Below are positions 17,252 through 26,316 of a stretch of DNA of 64,000 nucleotides, in pieces. The DNA is taken from the NCBI RefSeq assembly GCF_026125785.1, contig NZ_JAHCKL010000005.1:1-64000 (forward strand), read 5' to 3'. Made by a program: the position numbers and the translations under genes. Each line of letters begins with the position of its first letter. Positions within the stretch are counted from its first letter, which is position 1. The notes under the pieces were generated by a model, which saw only the letters and a list, made by a program, of their open reading frames with translations, had not been told where the DNA came from and ran no database searches. This stretch comes from Hydrogenophaga sp. GTDB taxonomy: Bacteria; Pseudomonadota; Gammaproteobacteria; Burkholderiales; Burkholderiaceae_C.

Positions 17252-18991
17252 ATGAGCAGCAGCATGCCCGCTGGCGACGGCGCGCCCGCGCCCGCATCCC
17301 GACCGCACCACCGCTTCTGGCCGGCGCGTTTGCCGCACCGCATCACGCCGCCGGCCACTTCGTTGTGGCACAACCTGGCCATCAGCGCGCTGCGCTACCC
17401 TGACAAACCGGCGCTGGTCTTCTTCGATCGCACTTTCAGCTACCGCGAGTTGCTGTGGCAGGCCGAGCGACTGGCGGCTCACCTGCACGCGCAGGGTGTG
17501 CGCGCAGGAGACCGGGTCATCCTCATGATGCAGAACTGCCCGCAGTGGGTGGTGGCGCATTTCGCCATCCTGCGCGCCAACGCGGTGGTGGTGCCGGTGA
17601 ACCCGATGAACCGCGCCGAAGAGCTGCGCCACTGCATCACCGATCCGGACGTGAGCGTGGCCATCTGCGCCGCCGACTTGGCCGGTGAACTGCTGCGGGC
17701 CAGCGATGGTCTGCCCGAGGCCCAACGGTTGCGGCATCTGGTCGTCACCCACTACAGCGATGGTTTCGGCTCCCAGGCTGAAGTTCCTCCGATGTGGGTG
17801 GACTGGCTGGGCGCACGCCACGCGCTGCCCGAACCGCAGGGCGGTACCGCCGTGGGATGGCTGGATGCCCTGGCCTGCGAGGGCGCGCTGCCCGAGCACG
17901 ACCGTGGTCCCGACGACCTTGCCGTGCTGCCCTACACCAGCGGCACCACCGGCTTGCCCAAAGGCTGCATGCACCCGCACCGCACCCTCATGCACAACGC
18001 GGTGGCGGTCGGGCTGTGGACGCAAAGCACCGCGCAGAACATCGGCCTGCTGGTGGTGCCGCTGTTCCACATCACCGGCATGGTGGCGGGCATGCACGCG
18101 GCCATCTACATCGGTGCCACCATGGTGCTCATGCCGCGGTGGGACCGCGACCTCGCCGGCCAGCTGATTTCGCGCTGGCGCGTCACCCACTGGACCAACA
18201 TCCCCACCATGGTGATCGACCTGCTGGCCAGTCCCCGCTTTGACCAGTACGACCTCTCCAGCCTGGTGCTGATCGGCGGCGGCGGCGCGGCCATGCCGCA
18301 GGCGGTGGCGCAAAGGCTGCTGGAGCAGTACGGCCTGCGTTATTCGGAGGGCTACGGGCTGACGGAGACCGCCGCGCCTTCGCACAACAACCCGCCCGAC
18401 CACCCCAAGCAGCAGTGCCTGGGCATTCCTTTTCTGAGCACCGAAGCGCGCGTGGTCGACCCGGTCACGCTGCAGGAGATGCCGCAGGGCGAGACCGGCG
18501 AAATCATCATCCATGGGCCCGAGGTGTTCGACGGCTACTGGAAACGGCCGGAGGCCACCGAGGCGGCGTTTGTCACCTTCGAGGGCAAGCGCTTCTTTCG
18601 TTCGGGCGACCTCGGCCGCGTGGACGAGGACGGCTATTTCTTCATCACCGACCGCCTCAAGCGCATGATCAACGCCAGCGGCTTCAAGGTCTGGCCTGCC
18701 GAGGTCGAGGCCCTGATGTTTCGCCACCCCGCGATCGCCGAGGCCTGCGTGATCGCCACCCGGGATGCCTACCGCGGCGAAAGCGTGAAGGCCGTGGTGG
18801 TGTTGCGCGAGTCCGCGCGGGGCAGTACGAGCGAACAGGACATCGTGGACTGGTGCCGCGAGCACATGGCGATCTACAAGTGCCCGCGCACCGTGGAGTT
18901 CGTGGCCTCCTTGCCCAAGAGCGGCAGCGGCAAGGTGATGTGGCGCCTGCTGCAGGAGCAGGAGAACGCCCGGGAGGCCTCGGCACAATAG
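17252..18991 (+). CDS. AMP-forming acyl-CoA ligase
   Basis: 579-residue member of the ANL superfamily that activates a carboxylic acid through an acyl-adenylate and transfers it to CoA. The P-loop-like motif YTSGTTGLPKGCMH, the A5 motif YGLTETAAPS, the A7/A8 hinge RSGDLGRVDEDGYFFITDR and the C-terminal catalytic Lys in KSGSGKVMWRLL are all present. Length and motifs match long- or medium-chain fatty-acyl-CoA synthetases; the substrate cannot be read from sequence. The ATG at 17252 has AGGAGA at 8 nt. It is followed after 4 bp by a small membrane protein and then by an AcuI-type acrylyl-CoA reductase, which hints at a short-chain or acrylate substrate. Confidence 0.9.
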   Translation: MSSSMPAGDGAPAPASRPHHRFWPARLPHRITPPATSLWHNLAISALRYPDKPALVFFDRTFSYRELLWQAERLAAHLHAQGVRAGDRVILMMQNCPQWVVAHFAILRANAVVVPVNPMNRAEELRHCITDPDVSVAICAADLAGELLRASDGLPEAQRLRHLVVTHYSDGFGSQAEVPPMWVDWLGARHALPEPQGGTAVGWLDALACEGALPEHDRGPDDLAVLPYTSGTTGLPKGCMHPHRTLMHNAVAVGLWTQSTAQNIGLLVVPLFHITGMVAGMHAAIYIGATMVLMPRWDRDLAGQLISRWRVTHWTNIPTMVIDLLASPRFDQYDLSSLVLIGGGGAAMPQAVAQRLLEQYGLRYSEGYGLTETAAPSHNNPPDHPKQQCLGIPFLSTEARVVDPVTLQEMPQGETGEIIIHGPEVFDGYWKRPEATEAAFVTFEGKRFFRSGDLGRVDEDGYFFITDRLKRMINASGFKVWPAEVEALMFRHPAIAEACVIATRDAYRGESVKAVVVLRESARGSTSEQDIVDWCREHMAIYKCPRTVEFVASLPKSGSGKVMWRLLQEQENAREASAQ

Positions 18992-18995
18992 ACGC

Positions 18996-19250
18996 ATGTC
19001 TTCCGCACCCTCGTCCCTGCGCCGCCTGTGGCAGCCGCGCAACCCGCTGTTCTGGATGGTGGTTGTCCTGCAATTGCTCTCAGGACTCATCGTGCTCTAC
19101 ATACAGCTCCGTGAGCCGCCCGACAGCCTGCGGCTGCTGCTCGGCCTCATGGCACTGTCCGACTCGGCGCTGGCCTGGTGGTTGACCGTGCGCCTGTGGC
19201 GCACCGCACCGCCGCCCGCGGACGCGCAACCCGATTCACCGCTCAGGTAG
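18996..19250 (+). CDS. Small two-helix membrane protein, unknown function
   Basis: 84 residues, with two predicted membrane helices (about 19-36, FWMVVVLQLLSGLIVLYIQ, and about 46-66, LLLGLMALSDSALAWWLTV) and a Pro-rich tail. No family recognised. It begins 4 bp after the ligase stop and its own stop TAG overlaps the Shine-Dalgarno of the following acuI-like gene, so all three are very likely one transcript. Confidence 0.65.
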   Translation: MSSAPSSLRRLWQPRNPLFWMVVVLQLLSGLIVLYIQLREPPDSLRLLLGLMALSDSALAWWLTVRLWRTAPPPADAQPDSPLR

Positions 19251-19259
19251 GAGGCTTCC

Positions 19260-20258
19260 ATGTTCCAGGCCTTGTTGATCACCCAGCCCGATACCGGTTA
19301 CCGCTGCGAGCTTGCGCGCCTTGAGGACAAGCAGTTGCCCGCGCTGGGCGACGTGACGGTGCGTGTGGCCTGCTCGACCCTCAACTACAAGGATGGCCTG
19401 GCCATCACCGGCCGTTCGCCGGTGGTGCGCAGCTTCCCCATGGTCCCAGGCATCGACTTCGCCGGCAGCGTGGTGCAGAGCGACCATCCGCGCTGGAAGG
19501 CCGGCGACCGCGTGCTGCTCAATGGGTACGGGGTGGGCGAGACACACTGGGGCGGCCTGGCCCAGATGGCGCGCGTCAAGGGCGACTGGCTGGTGCCGCT
19601 GCCCGACACCCTGAGCGAACGCGAGGCGATGGCGATCGGCACGGCTGGCTACACCGCCATGCTGTGCGTGCAGGCCCTGCAGCGGCATTGGGCCGAGGCC
19701 GGCGTGCTGCCGGGCAGTGGGGAGGTGCTGGTCACCGGCGCCAGTGGCGGTGTGGGCAGCGTGGCGGTATCCCTGCTGGCCGGCCTGGGCCATACCGTGG
19801 TGGCGTCCACGGGCCGGCCGGAGGAGGCGCCCTACCTCACCGCGCTGGGCGCGGCCAGCGTCATCGACCGCCAGACCTTGAGCGCACCCGGCAAGCCGCT
19901 GCAGCGCGAACGCTGGCTTGGCGTGGTCGACGCGGTGGGCAGCCACACGCTCGCCAACGCCTGCGCCAGCACCCGCTACGGCGGTGCCGTGGCGGCCTGC
20001 GGTCTGGCCCAGGGCATGGACCTGCCCGCCAGCGTGGCGCCCTTCATCCTGCGCGGGGTCACGCTCTACGGCATCGACAGCGTCATGGCGCCCATGCCAC
20101 GCCGGCTGTCGGCCTGGGAGACTCTCGCGCGCACGCTGGACCGCCGCCGCCTGGCGTCCATGACGCGCGAGATCGGTCTGGCCGATGCCATGGCGGTGGC
20201 CGGGGAGATTCTGGCGGGCAAGGTGCGGGGTCGGGTGGTGGTGGATGTGAACCGCTGA
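19260..20258 (+). CDS. acuI: Acrylyl-CoA reductase AcuI / YhdH-type quinone oxidoreductase
   Basis: 332-residue medium-chain dehydrogenase/reductase of the AcuI/YhdH subgroup. These enzymes reduce toxic acrylyl-CoA to propionyl-CoA with NADPH. Family marks: N-terminal [44 protein letters not shown]-binding [20 protein letters not shown] and the late [13 protein letters not shown]. No zinc ligands are present, as expected. Strong GGAGG at 6 nt from the ATG. Third gene of the ligase cluster. The equivalent E. coli protein is YhdH. Confidence 0.88.
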   Translation: MFQALLITQPDTGYRCELARLEDKQLPALGDVTVRVACSTLNYKDGLAITGRSPVVRSFPMVPGIDFAGSVVQSDHPRWKAGDRVLLNGYGVGETHWGGLAQMARVKGDWLVPLPDTLSEREAMAIGTAGYTAMLCVQALQRHWAEAGVLPGSGEVLVTGASGGVGSVAVSLLAGLGHTVVASTGRPEEAPYLTALGAASVIDRQTLSAPGKPLQRERWLGVVDAVGSHTLANACASTRYGGAVAACGLAQGMDLPASVAPFILRGVTLYGIDSVMAPMPRRLSAWETLARTLDRRRLASMTREIGLADAMAVAGEILAGKVRGRVVVDVNR

Positions 20259-20293
20259 GAGGCCTGTTCACCCAGCCCTGACGCGCATCTCAC

Positions 20294-21109
20294 TCACTGC
20301 CCCTCGCTCACCAGTTGCCGGTACGCATGCCAGGTGGCATGTCCCACCACAGGCCCCACCACGAACAGACCCAGAAACCACGGCAGCATCGCCAGCACGA
20401 TCAGCACCGTGATGAGTGCGCCCCACCAGAGCATCACGCCCGGGTTCTGCAGGCAGGCGCGGATGCTGGTCAGGCCGGCTGAGATGGCGTCCACCTGGCG
20501 GTCGAGGATCATGGGAATGGAGATGGCGCTGGTGACGAAGATCAGTCCGGCAAAAATGCCGCCCACCACGGTGTAGGTGATCAGGAACTCGATGTTCTCC
20601 AGGCTGAGCAACTGCGCCAGCAGGTTTTCGGTGGAAGGCATGGTGTTGAACGTGACCGCGAACACCACCAGCGAGGCTCGGCCCCATAGCATCTCCAGGA
20701 TCAACAGCACGCCAGCGAAGATCGCCATCGTGCCCAGCGTGGGTTTCCAGGCCATGAGGGATGCCCCCAGTGTGGGCCGGCTGCCTGCCTGCAGCGCGCG
20801 GCTCGCGTGGTAGAGGCCCAGGCAGAGAAAGGGGCCCATCAGGAGGAAGCCTGCGCTGAGCGCCAGCACGTAGGCCGGCGCGGCGCGGAAAACCGCCAGC
20901 AGCGCATGGCCCATGAGGAAAAAGCACAAGCCGTAGAACAGGCCGATGCCGGGACAGCGCAGGAAGTCGGTCCAGCCCAGCCGCAGCCAGCGCAGCGGAT
21001 CGCCCGCCCGCAAGTCGGCCAGTGGAAGGTTGAACACGGACGAAGGTGGTCCGTCCGCGGGCTTCAAAGGGGGCGCGCCGGTGCCCGTCTCCTGCGGTTC
21101 GTCTGCCAT
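20294..21109 (-). CDS. DUF2189 family integral membrane protein
   Basis: 271 residues with about six membrane helices and the DUF2189 pattern: an N-terminal soluble stretch with LADLRAGDPLRWLRLGWTDFLRCPGIGLFYG, the LMGPFLCLGLYHASRALQAG region, and a C-terminal GHATWHAYRQLV. Function unknown; the family is common in betaproteobacteria. ATG 21109 is preceded by GAGGAGA. The bacteriohemerythrin gene lies 34 bp upstream on the same strand. Confidence 0.85.
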   Translation of the reverse strand: MADEPQETGTGAPPLKPADGPPSSVFNLPLADLRAGDPLRWLRLGWTDFLRCPGIGLFYGLCFFLMGHALLAVFRAAPAYVLALSAGFLLMGPFLCLGLYHASRALQAGSRPTLGASLMAWKPTLGTMAIFAGVLLILEMLWGRASLVVFAVTFNTMPSTENLLAQLLSLENIEFLITYTVVGGIFAGLIFVTSAISIPMILDRQVDAISAGLTSIRACLQNPGVMLWWGALITVLIVLAMLPWFLGLFVVGPVVGHATWHAYRQLVSEGQ

Positions 21110-21143
21110 GTCTGTCTCCTCGTTGTCATTGTCTTGTCCGCGT

Positions 21144-21557
21144 TCACATCGTCGTGGTGGGCTCGCCATGCCGGGTGCGTCGCAGGTGCAGCGCCAGCGC
21201 CGCGTCCTGCGACTGTGTGTGCCTCAGGAACCAGGACCACAGTTCCCTGGCCATCTGCCTCACCGGCGCCAGTTGCCCTTGCCCAGCCTGCTCCAGGCCT
21301 TCGCGCATCAGGTTGAGCACCACCCGGTGCTCCAGCATGTGCTGCGAAGAAGAAGGGTAACCGGTGCTCAGCATGCCGTCGTCCTCCGAGCCGAAATGCT
21401 GCTCGGTGTGCGCCACCATGTTGGCCCAGGCCTGCGGCAGGTCTTGGTCGCTGGCGTCCTGCGCGCGCGCCAGCAGCACCGCGAAGGCGCGGTGCTCGTC
21501 GTCCATGGGAGCGTAGCCCAGCAGCAGGGCGGGACTCCATTTCGCGGTACTCATCAT
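21144..21557 (-). CDS. Bacteriohemerythrin
   Basis: 137-residue four-helix-bundle protein with the di-iron ligand set of hemerythrins: His22 in MDDEH, His50/His54/Glu58 in HTEQHFGSE, His73 and His77 in HMLEH, and the C-terminal His plus Asp in RHTQSQD. It should bind O2 reversibly for oxygen storage, delivery or sensing; cytosolic. Two consecutive ATGs (21557 and 21554) are possible starts. Divergent from the 2OG-Fe dioxygenase gene, an O2-using enzyme, across 139 bp. Confidence 0.85.
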   Translation of the reverse strand: MMSTAKWSPALLLGYAPMDDEHRAFAVLLARAQDASDQDLPQAWANMVAHTEQHFGSEDDGMLSTGYPSSSQHMLEHRVVLNLMREGLEQAGQGQLAPVRQMARELWSWFLRHTQSQDAALALHLRRTRHGEPTTTM

Positions 21558-21696
21558 CTCGGGGGTGTCCTTTGCCTTCAGCTTCGCAGGCCGGCGTGCG
21601 GCGCGGTTTGATCCAGCGCAGAAAAGCCGCGAATCGCTCATGGACTGTGGCTGGCCCGTCGCTGGGGATTGGTGCGCGGCACTACACTGCCTCGCC

Positions 21697-22440
21697 ATGA
21701 CCACCAGCGAATTCCAGCCGCCTTATGCACCGCCCGCCCGACTCGACGGACTGCTCCGCAGCCAGGGTTACGCCCTGATCAGCGCGGCCGGTGTGGCCGA
21801 CTGGCTGCCTGCCGCCTTCGAGGAGCTTCAGGCTCTGCACCACGCCTGGAACGATCTGCCTGCGGACGCCTATCTCAAGGATGGCGGACGCTACCGCAGC
21901 CGGCGCCACAGCTGTTTCGTGGTCGAGGGCCGCGAGGTGCAGCAGGTGCCCCACCGCGCGCATTGGCAACCGCTGGAATACAACGCCCTGCACGGAGGCA
22001 TGCAGCGCTGGTTCGAGCCCATGGCGGCCGCCACCGTCGCACTGCCGGTGTGGAGCCGCCTGCTGGCGCGCCTGGGGGAGGCCGCCTCGCTCCTGCATGG
22101 CGAGCAGCCCTGGTACGTCGAAGCGCATCCCTTCCGCATCGACACCACCGACGGCATCGGACGCCCCACGCCCGAAGGCGCGCACCGCGACGGGGTGGAC
22201 CTGGTGGCCGTGTTCATGGTCGAGCGCCATGGCATCAAGGGCGGCGAGAGCCGCGTGTTCGACGCCAATGGCCCGGCGGGCCAACGCTTCACGCTGCGCG
22301 AGCCCTGGTCCCTGCTGTTGCTCGACGATGCCCGCGTGATCCACGAAAGCACGCCGATCCAGCCGCTGGAGCCAGGCACGCTCGGCTGGCGCGACACCCT
22401 GGTGCTGACCTACCGAAGGGGCGGTTTCCAGGGCGGTTGA
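21697..22440 (+). CDS. 2-oxoglutarate/Fe(II) dioxygenase family protein
   Basis: 247 residues matching the 2OG-Fe oxygenase family that includes free amino-acid hydroxylases such as isoleucine dioxygenase. Iron-binding triad HxD...H is visible: HRDGVD (about residues 165-170) and VIHES (about 213), followed by an Arg in the C-terminal strand (GWRDTLVLTYRR) suited to binding 2-oxoglutarate. The substrate is unknown. Convergent with the thiolase gene, with a stem-loop between them. Confidence 0.8.
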   Translation: MTTSEFQPPYAPPARLDGLLRSQGYALISAAGVADWLPAAFEELQALHHAWNDLPADAYLKDGGRYRSRRHSCFVVEGREVQQVPHRAHWQPLEYNALHGGMQRWFEPMAAATVALPVWSRLLARLGEAASLLHGEQPWYVEAHPFRIDTTDGIGRPTPEGAHRDGVDLVAVFMVERHGIKGGESRVFDANGPAGQRFTLREPWSLLLLDDARVIHESTPIQPLEPGTLGWRDTLVLTYRRGGFQGG

Positions 22441-22454
22441 AGGTTGCCCGGCGC

Positions 22455-22475
22455 TGCCGGCCACGGGGGCCGGCA
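22455..22475. terminator. Stem-loop between convergent dioxygenase and thiolase genes
   Basis: Perfect 8-bp stem TGCCGGCC / GGCCGGCA with a 5-nt loop in the 42-bp gap between two convergent stops. No T-tract on either side, so termination efficiency is uncertain. Confidence 0.5.
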
Positions 22476-22482
22476 TGGGGTG

Positions 22483-23667
22483 TCATACCCTCTCGAAGAT
22501 CGCCGCGATGCCCTGGCCGCCGCCGATGCACATGGTGACCAGCGCATAGCGGCCCTGGATGCGCTGCAGTTCATGCAGGGCCTTGACGGTGATCAGCGCG
22601 CCGGTGGCGCCGATGGGGTGGCCCAGCGAGATGCCCGAGCCATTGGGGTTGACCTTGGCCGGATCCAGGCCAAGGTCGCGCGTGACGGCGCAGGCCTGGG
22701 CTGCGAAGGCTTCGTTGGCCTCGATCACGTCCAGGTCCTTCACGCTCAGGCCGGCCTTCTGCAGGGCCAGTTGGGTGGCGGGCACCGGTCCGATGCCCAT
22801 GTACTTGGGGTCCACGCCGGCGTGGGCATAGGCCACCAGACGGGCCAGCGGGCGGGCGCCGCGTGCCTTGGCCACGCCGGCTTCCATCAGCACCACGGCG
22901 GCGGCGGCGTCGTTGAGGCCGGAGGCGTTGCCGGCGGTGACGGTGCCGTTCTCCTTCAGGAACACGGGCTTGAGCTTGCCCATGTCCTCCAGCGTGGCGT
23001 TGGGGCGGAAGTGTTCGTCGGTGGCATAGGCCACCTCGCCCTTCTTGCTCTTGAGCATCACGGGCACGATCTGGTCCTTGAAGTAGCCGGCTTCGGTGGC
23101 CTTCTGCGCGCGGTTGTGGCTTTCCACGGCCAGGCGGTCCTGGTCTTCGCGCGTGATGCCCCATTTGGCGGCGATGTTCTCGGCCGTCACGCCCATGTGG
23201 ATGGCGTGGAACGGGTCGTGCAGAGCGCCGACCATCATGTCCACCATCTGGGTGTCGCCCATGCGGGCTCCCCAGCGCGTGTTCAGGCTGGCATAGGGCG
23301 CGCGGCTCATGCTCTCCGCACCGGCGCCAATGGCGATGTCGGTGTCGCCCAGCAGGATGCTCTGCGAGGCCGAGACGATGGCCTGCAGGCCGGAGCCACA
23401 GAGGCGGTTGACGTTGAAGGCGGGCGTGCCCTCGGCGCAGCCGCCGTGGATGGCGGCCACGCGGGAGAGGTACATGTCCTTGGGTTCGGTGTTGACCACG
23501 TGGCCGAACACGACGTGGCCCACTTCCTTGCCATCCACGCCGGCGCGTGCGAGGGATTCGCGCACGACGAGGGCGCCGAGCTGGGTGGGTGGCTGGTCCT
23601 TGAGGCTGCCGCCAAAGGTGCCGATGGCGGTGCGCACGGCGCTGACGACGACGACTTCTCTGCTCAT
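22483..23667 (-). CDS. Acetyl-CoA acetyltransferase (thiolase, BktB-like)
   Basis: 394-residue thiolase that condenses or cleaves acyl-CoA and acetyl-CoA. Nucleophilic Cys in NRLCGSGLQA (about residue 90), His in GHPIGATGA (about 349) and the second Cys in TMCIGGGQG (about 379) are all present. N-terminus SREVVVVSAVRTAIGTFGGSLKD resembles BktB/PhaA beta-ketothiolases of Burkholderiales, used in polyhydroxyalkanoate synthesis or fatty-acid and branched-chain degradation. ATG 23667 has AGGAG at 7 nt. No phaB or phaC neighbour, so the pathway is open. Confidence 0.92.
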   Translation of the reverse strand: MSREVVVVSAVRTAIGTFGGSLKDQPPTQLGALVVRESLARAGVDGKEVGHVVFGHVVNTEPKDMYLSRVAAIHGGCAEGTPAFNVNRLCGSGLQAIVSASQSILLGDTDIAIGAGAESMSRAPYASLNTRWGARMGDTQMVDMMVGALHDPFHAIHMGVTAENIAAKWGITREDQDRLAVESHNRAQKATEAGYFKDQIVPVMLKSKKGEVAYATDEHFRPNATLEDMGKLKPVFLKENGTVTAGNASGLNDAAAAVVLMEAGVAKARGARPLARLVAYAHAGVDPKYMGIGPVPATQLALQKAGLSVKDLDVIEANEAFAAQACAVTRDLGLDPAKVNPNGSGISLGHPIGATGALITVKALHELQRIQGRYALVTMCIGGGQGIAAIFERV

Positions 23668-23740
23668 GAAGATACTCCTGGTGGTGAATCGGTTCACCCA
23701 GAATCGTACCCCCAGGCGCAGAGCCCGGTCTTGACCGGCG

Positions 23741-24319
23741 TCAGAAGGCCTCGCGGGCCAGCACCCGCAGGCGGTTGGTGGGGCCTGGCCGCACGAGGAA
23801 GATCTCGCCCATGGCGGGGGTCTCGCCGGTGAGGGCGGTGATGTTGACCTGGTGGGTGACCAGTGCCAGGTTGCGCGGCGCCATCCAGCCTGACAGGGCG
23901 GCTTGCACCTCGCGCGTCTGCCGTTCACGGCCATCGCTGCCAAAGAAGGAGTTGATGGGCGGCCATGCCGTGCTCTGCCCGAACGCCAGCATGGCGGTGT
24001 CCACACAGCGGCACCAGGCGCTGCTGCGCACCTGGTCGATCCTGACCCGTTCGCGCACCAGCGCGGCCGCCACGCGCCGGGCCTGCTGGCGGCCGGCTTC
24101 GCTGAGGTTGCGCTGGGTGCCGCAGTCGCCCAGCCGGAAGTTGGGCGGGTCGCCCACACCGGGTTCGGTCTGCGCGTGGCGCATCAGCAGCACACAGCCG
24201 CCCTCGCGCAGCAGGGTCCAGAAACCGGAGCCGCTGCCCTGGGCGTGCGCCCGGTGGCCAGCGAGCGCCAGCGCGGTGCCGGCCGTGAACCGGCGGCGGG
24301 TGAGGAGCGCTTGGGGCAT
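23741..24319 (-). CDS. Exported histidine phosphatase family protein
   Basis: 192 residues. Twin-arginine signal (RRRFTAGTALALAGHRAHAQ) followed by a phosphoglycerate-mutase-like fold. The catalytic RHG is RHA here (VLLMRHAQTEP) and the second Arg and His appear in VRSSAWCRCVDTA and ALVTHQVNITALTG. Targets are probably small phosphoesters in the periplasm. ATG 24319 has GGAGG at 7 nt. The start lies 14 bp downstream of the SDR stop. Confidence 0.82.
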   Translation of the reverse strand: MPQALLTRRRFTAGTALALAGHRAHAQGSGSGFWTLLREGGCVLLMRHAQTEPGVGDPPNFRLGDCGTQRNLSEAGRQQARRVAAALVRERVRIDQVRSSAWCRCVDTAMLAFGQSTAWPPINSFFGSDGRERQTREVQAALSGWMAPRNLALVTHQVNITALTGETPAMGEIFLVRPGPTNRLRVLAREAF

Positions 24320-24332
24320 GGAAGAACCTCCG

Positions 24333-25115
24333 CTAATCGCGCACGTCGGCGACGGGGCGCTCGCCAAAGTCGGCACGGTCCAGCCAGGCCAGCACCCGCG
24401 CGGCAGCGGCGTCTGGCGATGTGAGCTGGCCCTGGCGCTGGAGTTCCACGAAGCGGCCCAGATCGGGAAAGGCCGAGGGATCGCCGGCGCGCAACTGGGC
24501 CTGCATGTCGGTGTCGATCACGCCAGGCGCCAGGGACACCAGGCGCGCACCCTGTTCGCGCTGCGCTTCGTCCAGCGCGCTGCAGCGGGTGAAGTGGTCC
24601 ATGCCGGCCTTGGCCGCGCAGTACGGGGCCTGGGCTGCCATGGCATTGCGGCCCAGGCCGGAGGAGATGTTGAGCACCTTGCGCGGACCGCGCCAGCCGG
24701 CGTCGACCCAGGCGCCGCTGGCGCGCAGGAACGCAGCGGTCAGTTGCATCGGTGCTTCCAGCCCGACGCGCAGGGCACGAGCCAGTTCATCGGGCGGGCA
24801 GTCGTCCAGTGGGCCTATGCGCGGGATCACGCCGGCGTTGTTGATCAGCGTGGCGCTGGCCAGGGTGCTGGCATCCTGCTGCTTCAGCCAGTCGTGCAGG
24901 CGGGCGGCCGCAGAGGTGGTGTCGGCCAGGTCCTGCTGCCACTGAATGAGCGGTGCACCCAGGCGTTCGGCCTGGGCGGCCAGTTCGTCGTTGGCACGGC
25001 GGGAGATGCAGAGCAGGCGCCGGCCGGGCGCCAGCAGTTGGCGGGCCATGGCCAGGCCCATGCCGCGTGAAGCGCCGGTGAGGATGGTGAGATCTTGTCG
25101 TGCGTCGGTGTTCAT
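24333..25115 (-). CDS. Short-chain dehydrogenase/reductase
   Basis: 260-residue SDR. Cofactor-binding TGASRGMGLAMA, NNAG in LINNAGVIPRIG, and catalytic Ser ... YCAAKAG (Tyr-x3-Lys). The SRRANDELAAQAERLG stretch after strand 2 suggests NADP preference. The shape is like sepiapterin/benzil reductases. ATG 25115 follows the pseudouridine synthase stop by 4 bp, so they form one operon with the PPOX-like gene (26255 to 23741). Confidence 0.88.
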   Translation of the reverse strand: MNTDARQDLTILTGASRGMGLAMARQLLAPGRRLLCISRRANDELAAQAERLGAPLIQWQQDLADTTSAAARLHDWLKQQDASTLASATLINNAGVIPRIGPLDDCPPDELARALRVGLEAPMQLTAAFLRASGAWVDAGWRGPRKVLNISSGLGRNAMAAQAPYCAAKAGMDHFTRCSALDEAQREQGARLVSLAPGVIDTDMQAQLRAGDPSAFPDLGRFVELQRQGQLTSPDAAAARVLAWLDRADFGERPVADVRD

Positions 25116-25119
25116 GGGG

Positions 25120-25767
25120 TCAGAACGGGCAGGGGCTGTGGAATTCGATGGTGCGCCCATCGAGCGGGTGAGGGAGTTGCAGCCAGTGTGCGTGCAGCAG
25201 CAAGCGCCCGGCCAGGGCTTGCTGCGCGGCGTCGGCGTACAGCGCGTCGCCGGCGATGGGGTGGCCGATGGCTTGCAGGTGCACGCGCAACTGGTGGGTG
25301 CGCCCGGTCACGGGTTCGAGTTCCAGCCGCGTGGCTTGGGCGATGGGCGCAGGGGCCGCGTCCAGCCGCCAGCGCGTGAGACTGGGCTTGCCCAGTGTGT
25401 GGCTCACGATGCTGCGCGGCCGGTTGGGCCAGTCGATCGTCAGTGGCAGATCGATGGTGTTCCAGCCGTTGTCCGGCGTCGGGTTGGTCAGCGTTCCCGC
25501 CACCACGGCGGTGTACCGCTTGTGCACGCGGCGGGTCTCGAAGGCGCTGGAGAGGGTGCGCTGGTGATGAGGCCCCAGCGCCATGGCGACCAGGCCCGAA
25601 GTGGCCATGTCCAGTCTGTGCACGACACGGGCGTCGGGCCAGCGCGCCTGGGCGCGCGCGCTCAGGCAGTCCTGCTTGTCCGGGCCGCGCCCGGGCACGG
25701 CCAGCAAGCCGGCGGGCTTGTCCAGGACGAGCAGGGCTTCGTCCGCGTGCACGACACGCAGGCTCAC
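25120..25767 (-). CDS. RluA-family pseudouridine synthase
   Basis: 215-residue pseudouridine synthase with catalytic Asp in HRLDMATSGLV and the C-terminal RTHQLRVHLQAIGHPIAGD motif. There is no S4 domain, so it is of the short RluA/TruC-like type and could modify rRNA or tRNA; the exact site cannot be told. The GTG start at 25767 overlaps the upstream stop as GTGA, indicating translational coupling with the PPOX-like gene. Confidence 0.88.
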   Translation of the reverse strand: MSLRVVHADEALLVLDKPAGLLAVPGRGPDKQDCLSARAQARWPDARVVHRLDMATSGLVAMALGPHHQRTLSSAFETRRVHKRYTAVVAGTLTNPTPDNGWNTIDLPLTIDWPNRPRSIVSHTLGKPSLTRWRLDAAPAPIAQATRLELEPVTGRTHQLRVHLQAIGHPIAGDALYADAAQQALAGRLLLHAHWLQLPHPLDGRTIEFHSPCPF

Positions 25768-26255
25768 GGCGCAAGCCGGAGCGCGCGCACCACCTCGTCG
25801 GCCTCCAGGCTGCGTGCCGCGCCGAAACCCGCCACCTGGCGGGCGCCCAACGGGGTGAGCGCGACAAAGCTGAAGTCCCCCAGCGCGGTCATGTGCGCGG
25901 CTTCCGGGAAACGCTGCAGGTAGGCGTTGCGTGCGCTGAGTTCGGCCTCGCTGCCGGATTCCAGCGTCTGCGCCTGTGTCACCAGCATGGCCCGGGGCAG
26001 GGCGTGCACCGGTTCGCCGGCCACTTCGGCCTGCGACACAAGCAGGGAGGCGCGTGCGTCACGGCGCAGGTTGGCGGTGTGCTGGGCCAGGGCACTGACG
26101 TGCAGCACCAGCACGCGCAGGGCCGTGTCGACGGCAAAGGGCACCAGCGAGACCCAGGGAGCACCGTCCATGCCCAGGGTCCCCAGTGCGCCGACGCGCT
26201 GGCGGGTCAACAGTTCACGCAGTGCCTGTGACAGGCGGGGTTCATGGGATGACAT
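25764..26255 (-). CDS. Pyridoxamine 5'-phosphate oxidase-like (PPOX) protein
   Basis: 163-residue FMN-binding split-barrel protein of the HugZ/PPOX type. N-terminal helix SQALRELLTRQRVGALGTL followed by WVSLVPFAVD, then the SALAQHTANLRRDARASLLV block seen in heme-utilisation-like PPOX proteins, and a C-terminal FSFVALTPLGARQVAGFG. It lacks the full C-terminal DUF2470 domain of HugZ. Divergent from dusC by 61 bp and coupled to the downstream pseudouridine synthase. Confidence 0.8.
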   Translation of the reverse strand: MSSHEPRLSQALRELLTRQRVGALGTLGMDGAPWVSLVPFAVDTALRVLVLHVSALAQHTANLRRDARASLLVSQAEVAGEPVHALPRAMLVTQAQTLESGSEAELSARNAYLQRFPEAAHMTALGDFSFVALTPLGARQVAGFGAARSLEADEVVRALRLAP

Positions 26256-26316
26256 GGCTTGCGGATGGTAGCGTGCCGTTCCTGGGCTGTGGCGTGCAGC
26301 GTGGTGAAATACCACC

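Noticed and set aside
17048-19090. Long open frame antisense to the acyl-CoA ligase
   Set aside because: The ligase frame has ANL motifs A3-A10 in order; the antisense frame contains no known domain.
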